Source: Marinibacterium anthonyi (GTDB lineage: Bacteria; Pseudomonadota; Alphaproteobacteria; Rhodobacterales; Rhodobacteraceae). From it: 64,000 bases of DNA. The position numbers and the translations under genes were made by a program. The stretch is from contig CP031585.1 of assembly GCA_003217735.2 (NCBI GenBank), positions 851,001 to 915,000 on the forward strand, read 5' to 3'. The notes beneath the pieces were generated by a model. It was not told where the DNA came from. It did no database searches and saw nothing but the letters and a program-made list of their open reading frames with translations. This document shows positions 54,566 through 63,643 of this stretch, one piece after another (positions within the stretch are counted from its first letter, which is position 1; every line of letters begins with the position of its first letter).

Positions 54566-55182
54566 CACGACTGCGCAGCTTCGGTTCAGACCACTGTGCC
54601 CCTGTTTTTGTAACTTTTTTGGCGCCACACGAGAGCTTCTTTGTAATTGTCATGTGCACCCGGAAGGTGCTCGCCTATCTGGACGGCGAAGCATGAGACT
54701 GCCCGGAGCGTGGCACAGCGCAAGAAGGCTGGTCTCGATGTCGCCCGATCACGTGGCCACCGGGAGGGTGGGGCCGGGTTTGCGGCGGCGACGGTCCGTT
54801 AGGTGGCGCCAGAAGCGGGCCGGGGAAAGTGAGCTTTGGCCGTATATGCCCGCTAATAAGGCATTCGTGATTGTTGGAGCAGAGCAGGCCGACGTGTGGT
54901 GCGCCCGAACGCGCGGCATGCCGCTGCAGAGTTTCGGGACCGAATTTTTTGGAATAAACCTTTTTATATCATGTCGTTGGTGTGATTTTGCCCGAAAAGC
55001 TTGAGGGGGGGCTGCTGAGGGCCGTGCGAACTTGGTATAATCTAAGATTATTATTATAGAGATATTATAATTTAGTATTCTATTGCCTCGCTCCCGACCC
55101 GGCGGCTTTGTGACGACACAAACCGCGTCCAGACGGACGCCACGAATGTCAGAAACATCGTCCATCCAACACGGAGCTTCCC
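54566..55182. other. 617-bp region between the island and the hydantoin operon
   Basis: No intact gene is supported. The stretch 54650-54800 looks like broken coding sequence in two frames (TRKVLAYLDGEA then ETARSVAQRKKAGLDVARSR), perhaps a decayed mobile gene. Positions 55030-55085 are strikingly AT-rich, with TATAAT at 55036 and 55066, and probably contain the operon promoter. A dyad AATCTAAGATT lies at 55039-55049. Confidence 0.4.
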
Positions 55183-56016
55183 ATGATCTTCAAGCACGTC
55201 ATCCTGTCCGCCGGCCTGGCGGTTCTTGCCCTTCCCAGCTTTGCCGACGGCTACAAGGTCGCGCTTGACGGCACGTTCGCGCCGCATGCGATGCCCAGCC
55301 TGTCCGGCGGTGTCGAAGGGTTCAACGTCGACCTGGCCGCCGCCATCGGCGAGAAGCTGGGCGTCGACATGGACGTCGTCGCCGCGCAGTTCTCGGGCCT
55401 GATCCCAGCGCTGCAGGCCGGCACCTATGACTTCCTCGTCGCACCGACCACCGTGACCGAGGAACGCGCCGCCAACCTGCTGTTCACCGAAGGCTTCATG
55501 GACACCAACTTTGCCTTCACCGTGCCGGCCGGATCGGACCCGATGGACACCCTGGAGGCGTTCAAGGGCAAGACCATCGCCGTCAACAAGGGGTCGGTCT
55601 ATGAAAGCTTCCTGAACGACCGTGCCGACGAATACGGCTGGAAGGTCGTGGCCTACGGCACCAACACCGACGCGGTCGAAGCCGTGGTGACGGGCCGCGC
55701 CGATGCCAACCTGGCCGGCGCCACCGCATCCGCATGGGCGGCCAAGCAGAACCCGCGCATCGACCTGAGCTATGAATACCCCACCGGCCTGGTCTGGGCG
55801 CTGCCGTTCCGCAAGGACGACACCGAGACCCGCAACAAGATCGACGCGGTGATCGAATGCCTCAAGTCCGATGGCACCATGGCCGCGCTGTCGGAAAAGT
55901 GGTTCGGCGTCACCCCGACCGAAGGCACCACGATCGTCACGCCCACGCCGGGCTACGGCACGCCGGGGTTCGAAGGCTATGACGATACCGCGCACGACGT
56001 GACCTGCGACTTCTGA
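55183..56016 (+). CDS. ABC importer substrate-binding protein (amino-acid family 3)
   Basis: The 277-residue protein has a short signal peptide (MIFKHVILSAGLAVLALPSFAD). The SBP_bac_3 fold shows as YKVALDGTFAPHAMPSLSGG, GVEGFNVDLAAAIGEKLGV, FSGLIPALQAGTYDFLVAPT and TIAVNKGSVYESFL. Such proteins bind amino acids or small zwitterions; here the operon implies a hydantoin, N-carbamoyl amino acid or dihydropyrimidine. It is the first gene of an eight-gene co-directional run. Confidence 0.92.
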   Translation: MIFKHVILSAGLAVLALPSFADGYKVALDGTFAPHAMPSLSGGVEGFNVDLAAAIGEKLGVDMDVVAAQFSGLIPALQAGTYDFLVAPTTVTEERAANLLFTEGFMDTNFAFTVPAGSDPMDTLEAFKGKTIAVNKGSVYESFLNDRADEYGWKVVAYGTNTDAVEAVVTGRADANLAGATASAWAAKQNPRIDLSYEYPTGLVWALPFRKDDTETRNKIDAVIECLKSDGTMAALSEKWFGVTPTEGTTIVTPTPGYGTPGFEGYDDTAHDVTCDF

Positions 56017-56076
56017 TCCACAGCAACTTCCGGGTGGGGCGTCCGTCGTCCCGCCCGCCCATCTGAAAGTCTTCCC

Positions 56077-56880
56077 ATGTCCGCAGCCCCGCAACCCGCC
56101 CCCGGCACTGCCCGCCCCGCCGGCAAGGTCCATGACCGTCCGATGCTGGAAATCAACCAGCTGGAAAAGCGGTTCGGCGATGCCCAGGTGCTGACATCCA
56201 TCGACCTGAGCGTGAAGCCCGGCGAACTGGTCTTTGTCATCGGGCCTTCCGGTTCCGGCAAATCGACCATGCTGCGCTGCTGCAACCGGCTGGAGGAACC
56301 GACATCCGGCACCATCCTGCTGGACGGCGAACACGTGACGGCCTGTCATGGCCGGGCGCTGGACCGGATGCGGCTGAAGATCGGCATGGTGTTCCAGGGG
56401 TTCCATCTTTACCCGCACAAGTCGGTCCTGGCGAACGTGATGCTGGCCCAGGTCAGGGCGCTGAAGCGCGACAAGGCCACGGCGCGCGACCGGGCGATGG
56501 AGATGCTTGAACACGTGGGTCTGGCCCACAAGGCCGACGCCATGCCCGGCGAATTGTCGGGCGGACAGCAGCAGCGCGTCGCCATCGCGCGGGCGCTGGC
56601 GCTGGATCCCAAGGTGATGCTGTTTGATGAACCGACATCGGCGCTGGACCCTGAACTGGTGGGATCGGTTCTGAAGGTGATGAAACAGCTGCGCGACGAG
56701 GGCATGACCATGGTCGTGGTCAGCCACGAGATGGACTTCGCTCGCGAGGCCGCCGATCGGGTGGTGTTCATGGACGGGGGCGTCGTGGTGGAAAGCGGCC
56801 CGCCGGAGGACTTGTTCGGCAATCCGAAATCCGACCGGCTGAAGGCCTTCCTGTCCCGCCTGAACAAGGGCGCGGCATGA
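56077..56880 (+). CDS. ABC importer ATP-binding protein (GlnQ-like)
   Basis: The 267-residue ATPase has Walker [11 protein letters not shown]-loop [18 protein letters not shown], signature [19 protein letters not shown] and Walker [38 protein letters not shown] is the switch region. It matches the polar amino-acid importers. The N-terminus carries about 22 residues before [11 protein letters not shown], so an ATG at 56143 is an alternative start. The stop overlaps the next permease (ATGA). Confidence 0.95.
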   Translation: MSAAPQPAPGTARPAGKVHDRPMLEINQLEKRFGDAQVLTSIDLSVKPGELVFVIGPSGSGKSTMLRCCNRLEEPTSGTILLDGEHVTACHGRALDRMRLKIGMVFQGFHLYPHKSVLANVMLAQVRALKRDKATARDRAMEMLEHVGLAHKADAMPGELSGGQQQRVAIARALALDPKVMLFDEPTSALDPELVGSVLKVMKQLRDEGMTMVVVSHEMDFAREAADRVVFMDGGVVVESGPPEDLFGNPKSDRLKAFLSRLNKGAA

Positions 56881-57545
56881 GGTTCCTTGATACGTTCTTT
56901 GACGGCGCGGTCATGGCGAAATACCTGCCGGACCTGCTGTCGGGCATCGTCACCACCCTGTGGGTGAGTGCCGTGATCGTGGCGGGTGGCCTGGCGGTCG
57001 GGCTGGCGCTGGCCTGCCTGCGCACGCTGGGGCGGTGGTACCTGACGGTGCCCATCGTGGTCTTTGCCGATCTGGGCCGGTCGCTGCCGCCGCTGGTGGT
57101 GATCCTGATCTTCTACTTCGGCCTGCCGGGGCTGGGGGTCAGCCTGTCGGGTCCAATGGTTCTGATCGTGGTGCTGGGCGGCGTTCTGGCCGCCTTTGCC
57201 GAAGAAATCTTCTGGGCCGGCCTGACGTCGGTGCCAAAGGGACAATGGGAAGCGGGCCGGGCGACGGGGCTCAGCTTTGCGCGGACGCTGTTCGATATCG
57301 CTTTGCCGCAGGCCGTGCGCATGGGCATCCCGCCGCTGGTCAACCGCGCGCTGGCGATCACCAAGATGACGGCGCTGGGGTCGGTCATCGGGGTCAAGGA
57401 GATCCTGGCGGTGTCGTCGTCGGCACAAAGCTTTTCGGGATCGGCGACGCCGCTGACCATGGCCGCGCTGGCATACCTGGCGATCTTCCTGCCGGTGGTG
57501 ATCCTGTCGCGGCTGCTTGAAAAACGCTTTGCCTGGGCGGTGTGA
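56877..57545 (+). CDS. ABC importer permease (HisM type), subunit 1
   Basis: The 222-residue protein has about five membrane helices. The EAA loop reads [30 protein letters not shown] (about residues 115-140), continuing to [18 protein letters not shown]. It overlaps the ATPase stop by 4 bp and ends 3 bp before the second permease. The two permeases should form a heterodimer. Confidence 0.93.
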   Translation: MRFLDTFFDGAVMAKYLPDLLSGIVTTLWVSAVIVAGGLAVGLALACLRTLGRWYLTVPIVVFADLGRSLPPLVVILIFYFGLPGLGVSLSGPMVLIVVLGGVLAAFAEEIFWAGLTSVPKGQWEAGRATGLSFARTLFDIALPQAVRMGIPPLVNRALAITKMTALGSVIGVKEILAVSSSAQSFSGSATPLTMAALAYLAIFLPVVILSRLLEKRFAWAV

Positions 57546-57548
57546 CGG

Positions 57549-58217
57549 ATGTCCAATTTCATCGATCTCTTCTTCAATATCGACATCATGGTGAAGGCCT
57601 GGCCGCTTCTGCTGAAGGGCCTGATCGTCACGCTGAAACTGTGCGCCGCCGTCATCGGCCTTGGGCTGGTGGGCGGTCTGATGCTGGCGCTGTGCGCATT
57701 GTCGCCCAGGCGCGCGCTGAAATGGCCCGCGATCGGGTTCATCGACCTGTTCCGCGCGCTGCCGCCGCTGGTGCTGCTGGTCTTCGTCTATTCCGGCCTG
57801 CCGTTCGCCGGGCTGGACCTGACGCCGTTCTTTGCCGTGGTCGTGGCCTTCTTCCTGAACAATTCGGCCTATTACGCCGAGGTGTTCCGCGCCGGGATCC
57901 AGTCGGTCCCCAAGGGCCAGACGGAAGCCGCGCGCGCCACGGGGCTGAGCCAGGCGCAATGCCTGACCCATGTCATCCTGCCCCAGGCGGTGCGCAACGT
58001 GCTGCCGGATCTTCTGTCCAACACCGTCGAAGTCGTGAAGCTTACCTCGCTGGCCTCGGTGGTCTCGCTGGCCGAGCTGCTGTATTCCGCGAACATGGCG
58101 CGGTCGGTCACCTACAATTCCTCGCCGCTGATCCTGGCCGCGCTGATCTATATCGCGATCCTCTGGCCGCTGGTTCGGCTGATCTCGCGCTATCAGCGCG
58201 GGTTGGCGGTTCACTAA
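57549..58217 (+). CDS. ABC importer permease (HisM type), subunit 2
   Basis: This 222-residue permease is the partner of the previous gene. Its helices start WPLLLKGLIVTLKLCAAVIG, and its EAA loop includes FRAGIQSVPKGQTEAARATG with VILPQAVRNVLPDLLSNTVE. It is the same length as subunit 1 and clearly homologous. A GAAAGGACG ribosome-binding site for the carbamoylase follows in the 21-bp gap. Confidence 0.93.
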   Translation: MSNFIDLFFNIDIMVKAWPLLLKGLIVTLKLCAAVIGLGLVGGLMLALCALSPRRALKWPAIGFIDLFRALPPLVLLVFVYSGLPFAGLDLTPFFAVVVAFFLNNSAYYAEVFRAGIQSVPKGQTEAARATGLSQAQCLTHVILPQAVRNVLPDLLSNTVEVVKLTSLASVVSLAELLYSANMARSVTYNSSPLILAALIYIAILWPLVRLISRYQRGLAVH

Positions 58218-58238
58218 CGTTCCCGAAAGGACGATTGC

Positions 58239-59165
58239 ATGGTTAAACTTGTTGTCGGAGGCGCCCAGATCGGCGGCATCCAGAAGGACGAGACTCGCGA
58301 AGAGGTCGTCGCCCGCATGATGGCCCTGATGGACAAGGCGCATGAGAAGGGTGTCAAATTCCTGGTTTACCCGGAAATGACGCTGACCACCTTCTTCCCG
58401 CGCTTCTACGTCGAGGATCGCGCCGAATTCGACCATTGGTTCGAAACCCAGATGCCGAACCCGGCGGTCCAGCCGCTGTTCGACCGGGCCCGGGAATACG
58501 GCATGGGCTTTACCTTCGGGTATTGCGAACTGACGCCCGAGGGCGAGCATTTCAACACGTCGATCATCGTGACGCCCGAGGGCGAGATCGTGCTGAAATA
58601 CCGCAAGACCCACCTGCCGGGACATGCCGAATTCGAACCCGAACGCACCCACCAGCACCTGGAAAAGCGCTACTTCCTGCCCGGCGATACCGGCTTCAAC
58701 GTGGTGCGCAGCCAGGGCATCATCATGGGCATGTCGATCTGCAACGACCGGCGCTGGCCGGAAAGCTGGCGGGTGATGGGGCTGCAGGGCGTGCAACTGG
58801 TGGCGCTTGGCTACAACACGCCGTCGCAGAACAACCTGTCGGCCGAAGAAGGGATAGAGCGGCGGATCTATCACCACGAACTGTCGGTCTGTGCGGGCGC
58901 CTACCAGAATTCGACCTACGCGGTGGCGGTGGCCAAATGCGGGATGGAGGACGGCAACCACATGTTCGCGGGATCGATCATCGTCGATCCGGACGGGTTC
59001 GTGGTGGCGCGTGCCGAAGGGGAAGGCGACGAGTTGATCACGCACGAAGCCGATTTCGACAAATGCGATTTCGGCAAGACGACCATCTTCAATTTCGACG
59101 CGCATCGGCGCATTGAACATTACGGGCTGATCTGCAGCCAGACCGGGGTGAAACTGCCGGACTGA
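58239..59165 (+). CDS. N-carbamoyl-D-amino-acid hydrolase
   Basis: This nitrilase-superfamily amidohydrolase releases CO2 and NH3 from N-carbamoyl-D-amino acids. The 308-residue protein matches the Agrobacterium D-carbamoylase: FLVYPEMTLTTFFPRFY (catalytic Glu), KYRKTHLPGHAEFEPE (catalytic Lys), QHLEKRYFLPGDTGF and MSICNDRRWPESWRVMGLQG (catalytic Cys). It ends FNFDAHRRIEHYGLI. With the hydantoinase that follows it makes the classical hydantoinase process. Confidence 0.93.
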   Translation: MVKLVVGGAQIGGIQKDETREEVVARMMALMDKAHEKGVKFLVYPEMTLTTFFPRFYVEDRAEFDHWFETQMPNPAVQPLFDRAREYGMGFTFGYCELTPEGEHFNTSIIVTPEGEIVLKYRKTHLPGHAEFEPERTHQHLEKRYFLPGDTGFNVVRSQGIIMGMSICNDRRWPESWRVMGLQGVQLVALGYNTPSQNNLSAEEGIERRIYHHELSVCAGAYQNSTYAVAVAKCGMEDGNHMFAGSIIVDPDGFVVARAEGEGDELITHEADFDKCDFGKTTIFNFDAHRRIEHYGLICSQTGVKLPD

Positions 59166-59271
59166 CCGGATCGGGCCGAACGGGACCGGGAACGGGACCG
59201 GGGCGGGGCGCAGGCCCGCGCCCCGGCAGAACGACACCTTGCTCCGCGCAAGGGCGGAAGGAGTGTGAGAA

Positions 59272-60726
59272 ATGCAATTCGATACGGTGATCCACGGCGG
59301 CACCATCGCCACGGCCGATCATGTGGCCAAGGGTGACATCGGCATCATAGACGGCCGCATCGTCGCGGTGGCCGAAACCCTGGCGGGCGGCGACCGGCGC
59401 ATCGATGCAGGCGGGCGCTTCGTGGTCCCCGGCGGGATCGAGGCGCATGCCCATATCGCGCAGGAAAGTTCTAGCGGCGTGATGAGCGCGGATGATTACC
59501 TGTCCGGGTCGATCTCGGCCGCGTTCGGGGGCAATTCGTCCTTTATCCCCTTCGCCGCCCAGCACCGGGGCCAGTCGGTGGACGAGGTCATCGCGACCTA
59601 TGATGCCCGCGCGGCGCGGTCGGTCATCGACTATTCCTATCACCTGATCATTTCGGACCCCGCGCCGGAGGTTGTGGAAGACCAGCTGCCGCGCGCCTTC
59701 GCCCGCGGCATCACCAGCTTCAAGGTCTTCATGACCTATGACCTGATGAACCTGGGCGACGGCGGCATGCTGGATATCCTGACGGTCGCGCGCGAACACG
59801 GGGCCATCACCATGGTCCATGCCGAAAACAACGACATGGTCAAATGGATGAACAAGCGGCTGGCGGCCAAGGGGCTGACGGCGCCGAAATACCACGCCGT
59901 CTCGCGTCCCGAACTGGCCGAGGAAGAGGCGATCAACCGCGCGATCCAGCTGGCCAAGCTGGTCGATGCGCCCTTGTTCATCGTGCATGTGTCGACCGCC
60001 GGCGGGGCCGAAATTGTCCGGCGCGAGAAGTTCAACGGTGCGAAACTGTTCGCCGAGACCTGTCCGCAATACCTGGCGTTGACCCGCGAAGACCTGGACC
60101 GGCCCGGCATGGAAGGGGCCAAATACATCTGTTCCCCGCCGCTGCGCGATCACGCCACGCAGGATGCACTGTGGCATCACGTGGCGCAGGGGACCTTCGA
60201 AAGCGTCAGTTCCGATCACGCGCCGTACCGGTTCGACGAGACGGGCAAGTTCCTGAACGGGTTCGATGCGCCTTATCCCAAGATCTCGAATGGCATGCCG
60301 GGGATCGCGGCGCGTCTGCCGTACCTCTTTTCCGAAGGGGTGATGAAGGGGCGGATCACGCTGGAGCAATTCGTGGCGCTGTCGTCGACCAATGCCGCCA
60401 AGACGTTCGGCTGCGACCGCAAGGGCCGGATCGCGCCGGGGATGGATGCCGACATCGCCATCTGGGATCCCGAGGCGCGGGTGACCGTGACCGCCGCCGA
60501 CCAGCACGACAACATGGATTACACGCCCTTCGAAGGCATGGAGCTGATGGGCAAGCCCGAGATCGTGATGAACCGCGGTGCGGTGATCGTCGAGAATGGC
60601 GCGCTGAAGGCGCAGGAGGGGCAGGGCCGCTTTGTCGCCCGCCAGCCCGTCGACCTGCGCGGCAAGCCGGGGTATATCGCCAAGGAACTGGACCCGGACC
60701 AGAACTTCGGAGCGGAGCTGCGCTGA
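59272..60726 (+). CDS. D-hydantoinase/dihydropyrimidinase
   Basis: This cyclic amidase opens 5-substituted hydantoins or dihydropyrimidines to N-carbamoyl amino acids. The 484-residue metallo-amidohydrolase has the binuclear site GGIEAHAHIAQESSSG, the carboxylated Lys in ITSFKVFMTYD, HAENNDMV, VHVSTAGGAEIVR and SSDHAPYRFDE. HAHIAQ replaces the more usual DxHTHL with the Asp absent before the first His (IEAHAH), which still supplies both His. It lies 106 bp after the carbamoylase and its stop overlaps the racemase start (TGATG). Confidence 0.93.
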   Translation: MQFDTVIHGGTIATADHVAKGDIGIIDGRIVAVAETLAGGDRRIDAGGRFVVPGGIEAHAHIAQESSSGVMSADDYLSGSISAAFGGNSSFIPFAAQHRGQSVDEVIATYDARAARSVIDYSYHLIISDPAPEVVEDQLPRAFARGITSFKVFMTYDLMNLGDGGMLDILTVAREHGAITMVHAENNDMVKWMNKRLAAKGLTAPKYHAVSRPELAEEEAINRAIQLAKLVDAPLFIVHVSTAGGAEIVRREKFNGAKLFAETCPQYLALTREDLDRPGMEGAKYICSPPLRDHATQDALWHHVAQGTFESVSSDHAPYRFDETGKFLNGFDAPYPKISNGMPGIAARLPYLFSEGVMKGRITLEQFVALSSTNAAKTFGCDRKGRIAPGMDADIAIWDPEARVTVTAADQHDNMDYTPFEGMELMGKPEIVMNRGAVIVENGALKAQEGQGRFVARQPVDLRGKPGYIAKELDPDQNFGAELR

Positions 60727-61382
60727 TGTCCGACACGATCCTGATCATCAACCCGAACTCTTCGGCCGCCGTCACCCAGGGCATCCGCGAGGCGATCGCC
60801 CACCTGGAGCCGGTGTCCGGCCCGGTGTTCGAGGTCATCGACCTGCCCGACAGCCCGGCGACCATCATGTCCAGCGAAGACGTGGCGGTTGCCGGGCTGG
60901 GCTTTGCCGATGCTCTGCGCCAACGACCCGATGCCGCCGCCTATGTCTCGGCCTGTTTTTCCGACCCGGGCGTCGAGATGTCGCGCCCGCTGGTCACCGC
61001 GCCGGTGATCGGGGTGCAGGAGGCCGGGATCCTGACCGCCATGGCCGTGGCCGACCTGTTCGGCATCATCGCGTTGGCGCCGGCCTCGGTCGCGCGTCAC
61101 CGGCTCAAGATCCGGTCCATGGGCGTCGAAAGCCGCCTGGCGGGCGAATTGCCCCTTCCCGGCGTGTCCGCCGAAGCCTCGGGGCGCGACCCGGAGGTCT
61201 ATGACCTGTGCGTCGACCTGGGCAGGCAGCTGCGCGCACAGGGTGCGGGGGCTGTCGTGCTGGGCTGTGCCGGGATGGCGCCGATCCGGGCCCGGCTGGA
61301 ACGCGACATCGGGATCAAGGTGATCGACCCGGTGCAGGCCGCCGCCGCCATGGCGCTGGGACTGGTCGGAGCGGCCGGATGA
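60726..61382 (+). CDS. Asp/Glu/hydantoin racemase family protein
   Basis: The 218-residue protein begins MSDTILIINPNSSAAVTQGI, the hydantoin-racemase N-terminus. It has the two catalytic cysteines in YVSACFSDPGVEMSRP and VVLGCAGMAPI. It probably racemises 5-substituted hydantoins so that the D-specific hydantoinase can use both forms; allantoin racemase and arylmalonate decarboxylase are related alternatives. It overlaps both neighbours by a few bases, so it is strictly co-translated. Confidence 0.9.
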   Translation: MSDTILIINPNSSAAVTQGIREAIAHLEPVSGPVFEVIDLPDSPATIMSSEDVAVAGLGFADALRQRPDAAAYVSACFSDPGVEMSRPLVTAPVIGVQEAGILTAMAVADLFGIIALAPASVARHRLKIRSMGVESRLAGELPLPGVSAEASGRDPEVYDLCVDLGRQLRAQGAGAVVLGCAGMAPIRARLERDIGIKVIDPVQAAAAMALGLVGAAG

Positions 61383-62320
61383 CATCCGAGGGGGGGCTGC
61401 CCGACGTGTCCCTTCGGCTGATGGAAATCTTCGCGGCGATGATGCGCTGCGCCACCACGGTGGAGGCGGCGGAACAGCTGCGCATCTCGCAGCCCGCCGT
61501 GTCGGCCGGGCTGCGTCAGCTGGAAACACAGCTTGGCCTGACCCTGTTCGAACGCACCGGCCGACGATTGCAGCCCACCGCCGAGGCGCGGGCGCTGCAC
61601 GAGGAGATCCGCCCGATCTTCAGCCTGATGCGCGGCTTCTCGCAGCGGGCGCGCGACATGAAGCTGGGCATGGCCGGCCGCCTGAAGGTGATCGCGACCC
61701 CGCCGCTGGGCTATTCCGTCGCCCCCGTGGCCCTGCGCCGGTTCCTGGAAAACCGTCCCGACGTATCCGTTGCCTTCGACGTGCGGCGCATGCAGCAGGT
61801 GAAGGAAGCGGTGCAAAGCGGCCAGGCCGATATCGGCCTGGCGCTGGATCACGACAGGGACGTGGCGGTGAACACCGACGTATTGCAGCGCGCCCACATG
61901 GTGGCCCTGGTGCCCCGGGGCGGTGCCCTGGCCGACAAGGCGAACCTGACGGCGCTGGATCTGCAGGACCAGCCGCTGGTGGGGCTGGAGATGGCGTCGA
62001 ACATGGGCCAACTGGTGCGCACCGCCTATGAACAGGTCGGCGCCACCTATGCCCCCCGGATCGAGGTGCGGTATTGCGCCACCGCGACGGTGCTGGCCGC
62101 CCAGCACCTGGGGGTGACGGTCGTCGATCCCTATTCGGCCACGACCCATGCCACCGACGCGCTGGTCTGCAAGCCCTTCCTGCCCGCCTGCGAGGTCAAG
62201 GCGGTCATGTACACACGGCGCGGCGTGCCGCATTCGGGTCTGCTGCACAGCTTCATGTCGGACCTGCGCGCAGCCTTCGCCGATACCGACCTTCTGATCG
62301 CCGAGCTGCACGGCGCCTGA
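61379..62320 (+). CDS. LysR-family transcriptional regulator at the end of the hydantoin operon
   Basis: The 313-residue protein has the helix-turn-helix TTVEAAEQLRISQPAVSAGL with RQLETQLGLTLFERTGRRLQ. An effector domain follows (GYSVAPVALRRFLENRPDVS, GVTVVDPYSATTHATD). Its ATG overlaps the racemase stop (ATGA). Being inside the operon, co-directional and translationally coupled is unusual for LysR regulators, which are normally divergent. It implies autoregulation with the pathway. Confidence 0.92.
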   Translation: MTSEGGLPDVSLRLMEIFAAMMRCATTVEAAEQLRISQPAVSAGLRQLETQLGLTLFERTGRRLQPTAEARALHEEIRPIFSLMRGFSQRARDMKLGMAGRLKVIATPPLGYSVAPVALRRFLENRPDVSVAFDVRRMQQVKEAVQSGQADIGLALDHDRDVAVNTDVLQRAHMVALVPRGGALADKANLTALDLQDQPLVGLEMASNMGQLVRTAYEQVGATYAPRIEVRYCATATVLAAQHLGVTVVDPYSATTHATDALVCKPFLPACEVKAVMYTRRGVPHSGLLHSFMSDLRAAFADTDLLIAELHGA

Positions 62321-62458
62321 CGGCTGCCGGACCCGCCTTGAAATGCGCCGGCGGTCGCCGTGCCGAACCGTTTCGTCATCACCGCGCCGCATTCCTGGCA
62401 GAGGTCCTGCACAGGATATGGTCACGTGTCCCGCAGGCACGGCCAGGAGGAGCGTCCG

Positions 62459-63643
62459 ATGCGTATGACTTGCTTGATACTGTTGACCGGTGTCCTGATC
62501 GGCACAGGCGCGGCGCAGGCCGACACGGCACAACCCGCGGACATGGAGCCTGTGTCCGCGATCATCCGGTCCCAGTTCGAAACGCATGCGCTGAATTCCC
62601 TGATCGTCCAGGTCCGCATCGGGGGCGACGTGGTGCTGACGCAGGCGCTTGGCCAGGCGATGACCGGCGTGCCGGTCACCGTCGATGGTCAGTTCCGCAA
62701 CGGGGCGGTTGCCCTGAACTACATGGCCGCGCTGGCGCTGCGCCTCGCCGAAGACGGGCTGATCGACCTGGACGCGCCCATCGCACGTTGGTTGCCGGAC
62801 CTGCCGGGCAGCGACACGGCGACGGTGCGCATGCTGGCCAACATGACCGCCGGCTACCCGGACCATGTGGCCAACACCGAAAGCTTCGTCGATCCCTATC
62901 TTGAAGACCCTTTCGCGCATTGGACCCCGCAGGACCTGATCGCCGTCAGCCTCTCGACCCCACGGATCTTCGCGCCGGGCACCAACTGGGATTACTCGCA
63001 CAGCGACTATGTCATCCTGGGCCAGGTGCTGGAGACGGCGACGGGACGGCCGATGGCCGACCTGATGCAGGACTACGTGCTGGACCCGCTGGGTTTGGAC
63101 CATACCTTCGCCTTCGATACCGCGCAGATCCCGGGCCCGGTCGTGCACGGCTTTTCCGCCGAACGCGGCGTCTGGGAAGACGCGACCTTCTGGAACCCGT
63201 CCTGGACGCTGGCCAGCGGGGCGATCCAGGTGACGACGATTTCGGACATGGCCGGCAGTTTCGATGCGATCGTGGGCACGGACGGCTTCCTGACGCCCCG
63301 GTCGCGCCGCCAGATGATCGAGCCGGTGCTGATCGGCTTCGGAGAACCTCTTGCCGGATGTCCCACCTGTCACACCATGACCGAGACCTTCAGCTATGGC
63401 CTTGGCGCGATGCTGCAGGGGGACTGGGTCTTTCAGACACCCTTGTTCGCCGGCTTCGCCTCTGCCGTCGGGACATTGCCGGACGAGAAGGCACAGGGCG
63501 GGCGCATCACCATCGCGGCGGCCAGTACCTATAAAAGATCGTCGGTCGCCGATTGGGATGCCGGCCTGCCGAACTGGGCGGACGAGACGGTTCGCCTGAT
63601 CGCTGCCGAACTGGTGCCGCAGAACCCACCGCCGATGCGGTAG
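62459..63643 (+). CDS. Exported beta-lactamase-fold protein lacking the SxxK motif
   Basis: The 394-residue protein has a signal peptide (MRMTCLILLTGVLIGTGAAQ). Its fold resembles class C/serine hydrolase enzymes: GLIDLDAPIARWLPDLPGSD, VRMLANMTAGYPDH, YVILGQVLETATGRPMADLM and PLGLDHTFAF. The position of the catalytic SxxK (usually FRIGSVTK) reads FRNGAVAL, so both Ser and Lys are lost, and the YxN motif is YSH. It probably does not hydrolyse beta-lactams or peptides by the usual mechanism. AGGAGGAG precedes the ATG. It is 138 bp downstream of the LysR gene. Confidence 0.8.
   Translation: MRMTCLILLTGVLIGTGAAQADTAQPADMEPVSAIIRSQFETHALNSLIVQVRIGGDVVLTQALGQAMTGVPVTVDGQFRNGAVALNYMAALALRLAEDGLIDLDAPIARWLPDLPGSDTATVRMLANMTAGYPDHVANTESFVDPYLEDPFAHWTPQDLIAVSLSTPRIFAPGTNWDYSHSDYVILGQVLETATGRPMADLMQDYVLDPLGLDHTFAFDTAQIPGPVVHGFSAERGVWEDATFWNPSWTLASGAIQVTTISDMAGSFDAIVGTDGFLTPRSRRQMIEPVLIGFGEPLAGCPTCHTMTETFSYGLGAMLQGDWVFQTPLFAGFASAVGTLPDEKAQGGRITIAAASTYKRSSVADWDAGLPNWADETVRLIAAELVPQNPPPMR

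Noticed and set aside
59170..59235. GAACGGGACCGG tandem repeat and GGGGCG/CGCCCC hairpin before the hydantoinase gene
   Set aside because: It is short and GC-rich low-complexity sequence in a 106-bp gap; no T-run follows, so neither a terminator nor a riboswitch is supported.
56409..59312. 967-residue open frame on the - strand
   Set aside because: It is antisense to the hydantoin-operon transporter and carbamoylase genes, which have clear motifs.
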